From positions 1 through 64,000 of the forward strand of contig JAOZFI010000006.1 in the NCBI GenBank assembly GCA_027491395.1: a stretch of 64,000 nucleotides of DNA, read 5' to 3'. This stretch comes from Thermoproteota archaeon. GTDB taxonomy: Archaea; Korarchaeota; Korarchaeia; Korarchaeales; Korarchaeaceae. Positions 61,228-64,000 of the stretch are shown here, piece by piece (position 1 is the stretch's first letter; every line of letters starts with the position of its first letter). Position numbers and translations under genes: made by a program. The notes beneath the pieces were generated by a model. The model was not told the DNA's origin, searched no databases, and was given only the letters and a program-made list of their open reading frames with translations.

Positions 61228-61500
61228 TCAGCAAGGCCCTACACCCGATATGAGGACAGAACCTCTCCTCTTAGACAGCTTCACTCCTCCTGGGTGAATG
61301 AGATACGGACCTCCCTCCGAGAGTTTCTCGATCTCCATTCCCGATGACTCGCCCTCGTGTCTGGATAGCAGGGACTCTAGGGCAGAGACCACCGCCTTGG
61401 GATCTATGGTTTTCGCTATGATAACGCTTCCTTCCATCAGGAGGCTCACCACATCACCCACGCTATCCTCGGAGAGCTCCTCTAGGAATAGTATGTTCAT
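61228..61500 (-). CDS. DUF2073-like protein (OapB-like), divergent
   Basis: In this 90-residue protein, ILFLEELSEDSVGDVVSLLM and HEGESSGMEIEKLSEGG recall the DUF2073 core (a LE-glycine strand, helix, then F-GIEIE motif), but the protein is shorter. It overlaps the GTPase gene by four bases and precedes the zinc-ribbon gene. The assignment rests on gene order and partial motif similarity. Confidence 0.5.
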   Translation of the reverse strand: MNILFLEELSEDSVGDVVSLLMEGSVIIAKTIDPKAVVSALESLLSRHEGESSGMEIEKLSEGGPYLIHPGGVKLSKRRGSVLISGVGPC

Positions 61501-62153
61501 CTACTGGCTACCTCCGCTATGGCCTCATAGAGGGTCTCTATATTGTCTCCCCTTAGGGCGGAGATCTTCACGACCAAGTCCTCCGAGAAGGCCTTCTCCA
61601 CTCTGTTGGGCCTGGCGTATGGGAGGTCAATCTTGTTAGCCACCACTATGTAGGGGATCCCTCTAGCCTTCAGATTTCCGGCTATCACCCAATTAACTTG
61701 GGATGTCGGGTCCTTGGTGGAGTCCAACACTATCAAGGCCACATCTACCCTCTCCATTGATTTTATGGCCTCAACCACCCCCTTAGCGGCCTCGGCAGCT
61801 CTCTCCAGTGCCTCCTCCTTCTTGAATCCGTATCTCAGGAAGCTCCTGTAAGTGACCCTCATCGCTATTCCCGGTGTATCAACGACATCCATAACTAGGG
61901 AGGAACCATTTCTCAACTTCAAGGAGACGTTCTCCATCACACTGACAGTTCTAGTCTCGTGTGGCACCCTACTCACAGTCCCGAGCTTCTCTCCCACGAA
62001 GTCCATGCATATCTTGTTGGCTAGGGTGGTCTTCCCGGAGTTAACCGGACCGTAAATGCCCAGTATTATCCTCTTCCTTCTGCGAAAGAGCCTAGAAAAT
62101 ATTCGAGAAAGAAACCCGCCACTCTGTTTCGGCTCCACGAGTCTAGCCAGCAT
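61497..62153 (-). CDS. Era-like GTPase (OapA-like)
   Basis: This 218-residue TRAFAC GTPase has P-loop GIYGPVNSGKTTLANKIC, switch with TRTVSVMENVSLKL, G3 VVDTPGIAMR and NKID as guanine motif. The insert after the G3 motif (YRSFLRYGFKKEEALE) is helical, with a basic N-terminal region (RIFSRLFRRRKR). It leads a three-gene operon with the DUF2073-like and zinc-ribbon genes. Family members are archaeal and of unknown target; some lie near origins. Confidence 0.82.
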   Translation of the reverse strand: MLARLVEPKQSGGFLSRIFSRLFRRRKRIILGIYGPVNSGKTTLANKICMDFVGEKLGTVSRVPHETRTVSVMENVSLKLRNGSSLVMDVVDTPGIAMRVTYRSFLRYGFKKEEALERAAEAAKGVVEAIKSMERVDVALIVLDSTKDPTSQVNWVIAGNLKARGIPYIVVANKIDLPYARPNRVEKAFSEDLVVKISALRGDNIETLYEAIAEVASR

Positions 62154-62228
62154 TTTCCCATATAAGCAGCTTCCACTGCCGTTATAAAGGGCCTAACTGG
62201 GATGTAATGCGCCTTAAATATCGGACTC

Positions 62229-63536
62229 CTAGCTCAGCTGGACTACCTCCCCTAACCTAGGAATGTAAGTCCTAATACCCCTCTTTTCCAGCTTCCTTCT
62301 CAACTGACGCATCTTGTCTGGCTCTCCATGGACCAGAATAACTTCTCTAAGCTCGCTTTCACTTAACTTCGATACGAAATTTATCAGGTTTGGTTGGTCT
62401 GCGTGGGCGGAGAAGTCAGCAAACTTGACATCTGCCTCTATGCGTATCGTACTGCCGTCGGGCATGGGTATGTCCCTCTCACCATCCATCAACAGCCTGC
62501 CTCTAGTTCCCTTGACCTGATACCCTGTCAGATAGATCAGGTTCCCTCTCTTCGTCCCGAAGTGCTTCAAGTATGTGAGAACCGGGCCTCCTTGGAGCAT
62601 TCCAGACGTAGTTACCACTATGAAGGGTTCACTGAGATCCAAGATCTCATCCCTGCTCCAGACCTCCTCTATCGCCCTGTGATCGAACAGGCCTTTCTTG
62701 CTCTCTCTCACTCTCCTCTGCAGCTCAGGCCTCAGCCAGGACCAGTAAATGGTGTAGAATTTGGAGACCTCCCTGATCATGCCATCAACGAATATCGGAA
62801 CCTCAGGGAGGAACCCGGACTCCATATAATGGATGAGCGTCAGAAGGACCTCTTGAGCCCTTCCTAATGCGAAAGCGGGGACGATCGTCACGCCACCTGA
62901 CTGGATAACGGATCTTATGTCCTCGACGAACTTCCTCTCCACCTTCCTCCTAGAGGGGTGGACATCTTGGTCTCCGCCATACGTACTCTCTATTACGAGG
63001 TAATTCACTTCCGGAAGGTTTACATCTGCGCCCCTGAGCGTCCTAGTATTTGATGTGTTCAGATCGCCTGTGTACAGGAGGGAAATCCCGTCAGGCGATC
63101 TCAAGTATATCATCGCGGAACCCAGTACATGCCCCGCGTTGAAGGGGATGACCTCCCAGCCGTCCACTTGGGTGGACATGCCGAATCTGATAGACCTCTC
63201 TCTCTTCTTTAGCAACCCTATATCCTGATTAGTGAAGGGCTTCGGTTCATCCTCAGGAAATAGATTAAGGAAATCCCTCAATAGGATCTCGGACACATCT
63301 ACAGTGGGAGGGGTAGCTAGGAAGTCGCATCCCCATTTGGATACTACGGCGGGGGCGTACCCTGAGTGATCTAGGTGAGCATGGGTCAGCACTAGGGAGC
63401 TGACGTCACGCTGAGGATCCAAGGGGAATTTGTCCCTGCCCCTCCCTCCGAAATCGACACCGGAATCGAGTATGATCGACCCTTCCCTCCTGATCACCTC
63501 TAAGCTGGACCTCCCTACCCTCTCGGCGGCTCCCAA
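62229..63536 (-). CDS. beta-CASP metallo-beta-lactamase ribonuclease
   Basis: In this 435-residue nuclease of the CPSF/aRNase J type, the MBL motif LVLTHAHLDHSGYAP, downstream ligands GHVLGSAMI and LLYTGDLN, and the beta-CASP domain with IVVTTSGMLQGGP and KFADFSAHADQPNLI are all intact. It probably processes mRNA or rRNA. The frame starts at TTG, but the beta strand normally at the N-terminus (IKLRFLG) lies upstream of it; an ATT start at 63551 would include it. The stop of the upstream purB gene overlaps that codon. Confidence 0.92.
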   Translation of the reverse strand: MGAAERVGRSSLEVIRREGSIILDSGVDFGGRGRDKFPLDPQRDVSSLVLTHAHLDHSGYAPAVVSKWGCDFLATPPTVDVSEILLRDFLNLFPEDEPKPFTNQDIGLLKKRERSIRFGMSTQVDGWEVIPFNAGHVLGSAMIYLRSPDGISLLYTGDLNTSNTRTLRGADVNLPEVNYLVIESTYGGDQDVHPSRRKVERKFVEDIRSVIQSGGVTIVPAFALGRAQEVLLTLIHYMESGFLPEVPIFVDGMIREVSKFYTIYWSWLRPELQRRVRESKKGLFDHRAIEEVWSRDEILDLSEPFIVVTTSGMLQGGPVLTYLKHFGTKRGNLIYLTGYQVKGTRGRLLMDGERDIPMPDGSTIRIEADVKFADFSAHADQPNLINFVSKLSESELREVILVHGEPDKMRQLRRKLEKRGIRTYIPRLGEVVQLS

Positions 63537-63546
63537 GAACCTGAGC

Positions 63547-64000
63547 TTAATCTCGCTCGTTCTTACGCACCTCCTGAATTAGTCTTTTAGCTCTCTCAAA
63601 TTCCAGACTTGCTATCTCATGTCCGGCCCCGATATATGTGTTCGGATCTCTCAAAGCCTCCACTTCCTCAGGAGTTAAGAGACCTCTTATGGTAGGGTCC
63701 TCCAAGGCGACCTTGAATAAGGGGTCTCCCCGCTCGTAGGATGTCATCGCTATCCTCCTCACTAGCTCGTGGGACTCCTGTCTTCCCAAGCCCTTCTTCA
63801 CTAGGGCTATCATCAACCTCTCACTCAAAGCTAGGTCAGAGTACTTTGAGAGGTTCTCCCTAATCCGGTCCTCATTGATCACCAGATTTCTAATCACATC
63901 GGTAAGAGAGATGAGTTGCTCTTCCAGCAGCAGGAAAGCTTCGGGCAGGAAACACCTTTCTGCAGAACTATTCGTTAGATCTCTCTCATGCTCGAGCACT
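63547..64000 (-). CDS. purB: adenylosuccinate lyase, C-terminal part (cut by window end)
   Basis: The visible 150 residues form the C-terminal third of adenylosuccinate lyase: ERDLTNSSAERCFLPEAFLL, a signature with the catalytic Ser region beyond the window, and helical IAMTSYERGDPLFKVALED. The enzyme acts in purine synthesis, cleaving SAICAR and adenylosuccinate. Its stop is adjacent to the beta-CASP gene. Confidence 0.9.
   Translation of the reverse strand, partial: VLEHERDLTNSSAERCFLPEAFLLLEEQLISLTDVIRNLVINEDRIRENLSKYSDLALSERLMIALVKKGLGRQESHELVRRIAMTSYERGDPLFKVALEDPTIRGLLTPEEVEALRDPNTYIGAGHEIASLEFERAKRLIQEVRKNERD

Overview
The window looks like chromosomal DNA from a hyperthermophilic archaeon outside the Crenarchaeota proper, most likely a Korarchaeota-like lineage. 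The reasons are a G+C-rich 23S rRNA, archaeal TATA boxes placed for leaderless transcripts, archaeal lipid genes (GGGP synthase, geranylgeranyl reductase), archaeosine TGT, the exosome/proteasome/RNase P superoperon, and a PolD small subunit (absent from Crenarchaeota) next to Orc1/Cdc6. The lineage is an inference; archaeal identity is secure.

Layout. 1-690 is the 3' part of a 23S rRNA with no 5S behind it. 876-4390 is a membrane-protein operon: a small hydrophobic precursor peptide, a SpoIIM/DUF95-like protein, a multi-spanning protein, an ABC ATPase and two permeases. 4391-18300 is a sparse accessory region with HEPN-MNT and HicBA toxin-antitoxin pairs, decayed hicA and vapBC, a free-standing LAGLIDADG endonuclease, a tRNA-Arg fragment, repeated winged-helix gene fragments and a Fic protein. 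It also holds RNase P RNA and initiator tRNA. Inside it, 13222-15561 is a second operon with the same core as 876-4390 (precursor peptide, SpoIIM-like protein, multi-spanning protein), but with an M48 protease instead of an ABC transporter. These two loci are the most interesting content: a candidate archaeal secreted or circular bacteriocin-like peptide system.

18376-31661 is dense housekeeping: KEOPS Cgi121 and Bud32, prefoldin beta, RecJ-like GAN, uS15, ITPase, Pcm, TruD, Pth2, FEN-1, aEF-1beta, eL40, and succinyl-CoA ligase subunits that are head-to-head rather than co-directional. 31701-46176 carries tRNAs, GGGP synthase, ValRS, a GPN GTPase, PolD DP1 and Cdc6 with a putative replication origin, an ECF transporter, eS1, a sugar nucleotidyltransferase and an Obg-like GTPase.

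46227-53005 is the classic archaeal RNA-processing superoperon: eL15, DUF54, Rpp30, Pop5, PsmA, SBDS, Rrp4, Rrp41, Rrp42, eL43, Brix and Pcc1, linking ribosome assembly, exosome, RNase P, proteasome and KEOPS. 52998-64000 holds glycosyltransferase, DUF92, tRNA-Pro, a radical SAM protein, dephospho-CoA kinase, TgtA, geranylgeranyl reductase, TrmI, an origin-associated GTPase cluster, a beta-CASP nuclease and the end of purB.

Other oddities are a class I tRNA with a GCU anticodon, a tRNA-Ser with a long D-loop insertion, and a membrane-bound winged-helix regulator whose reading frame runs out of a tRNA gene.
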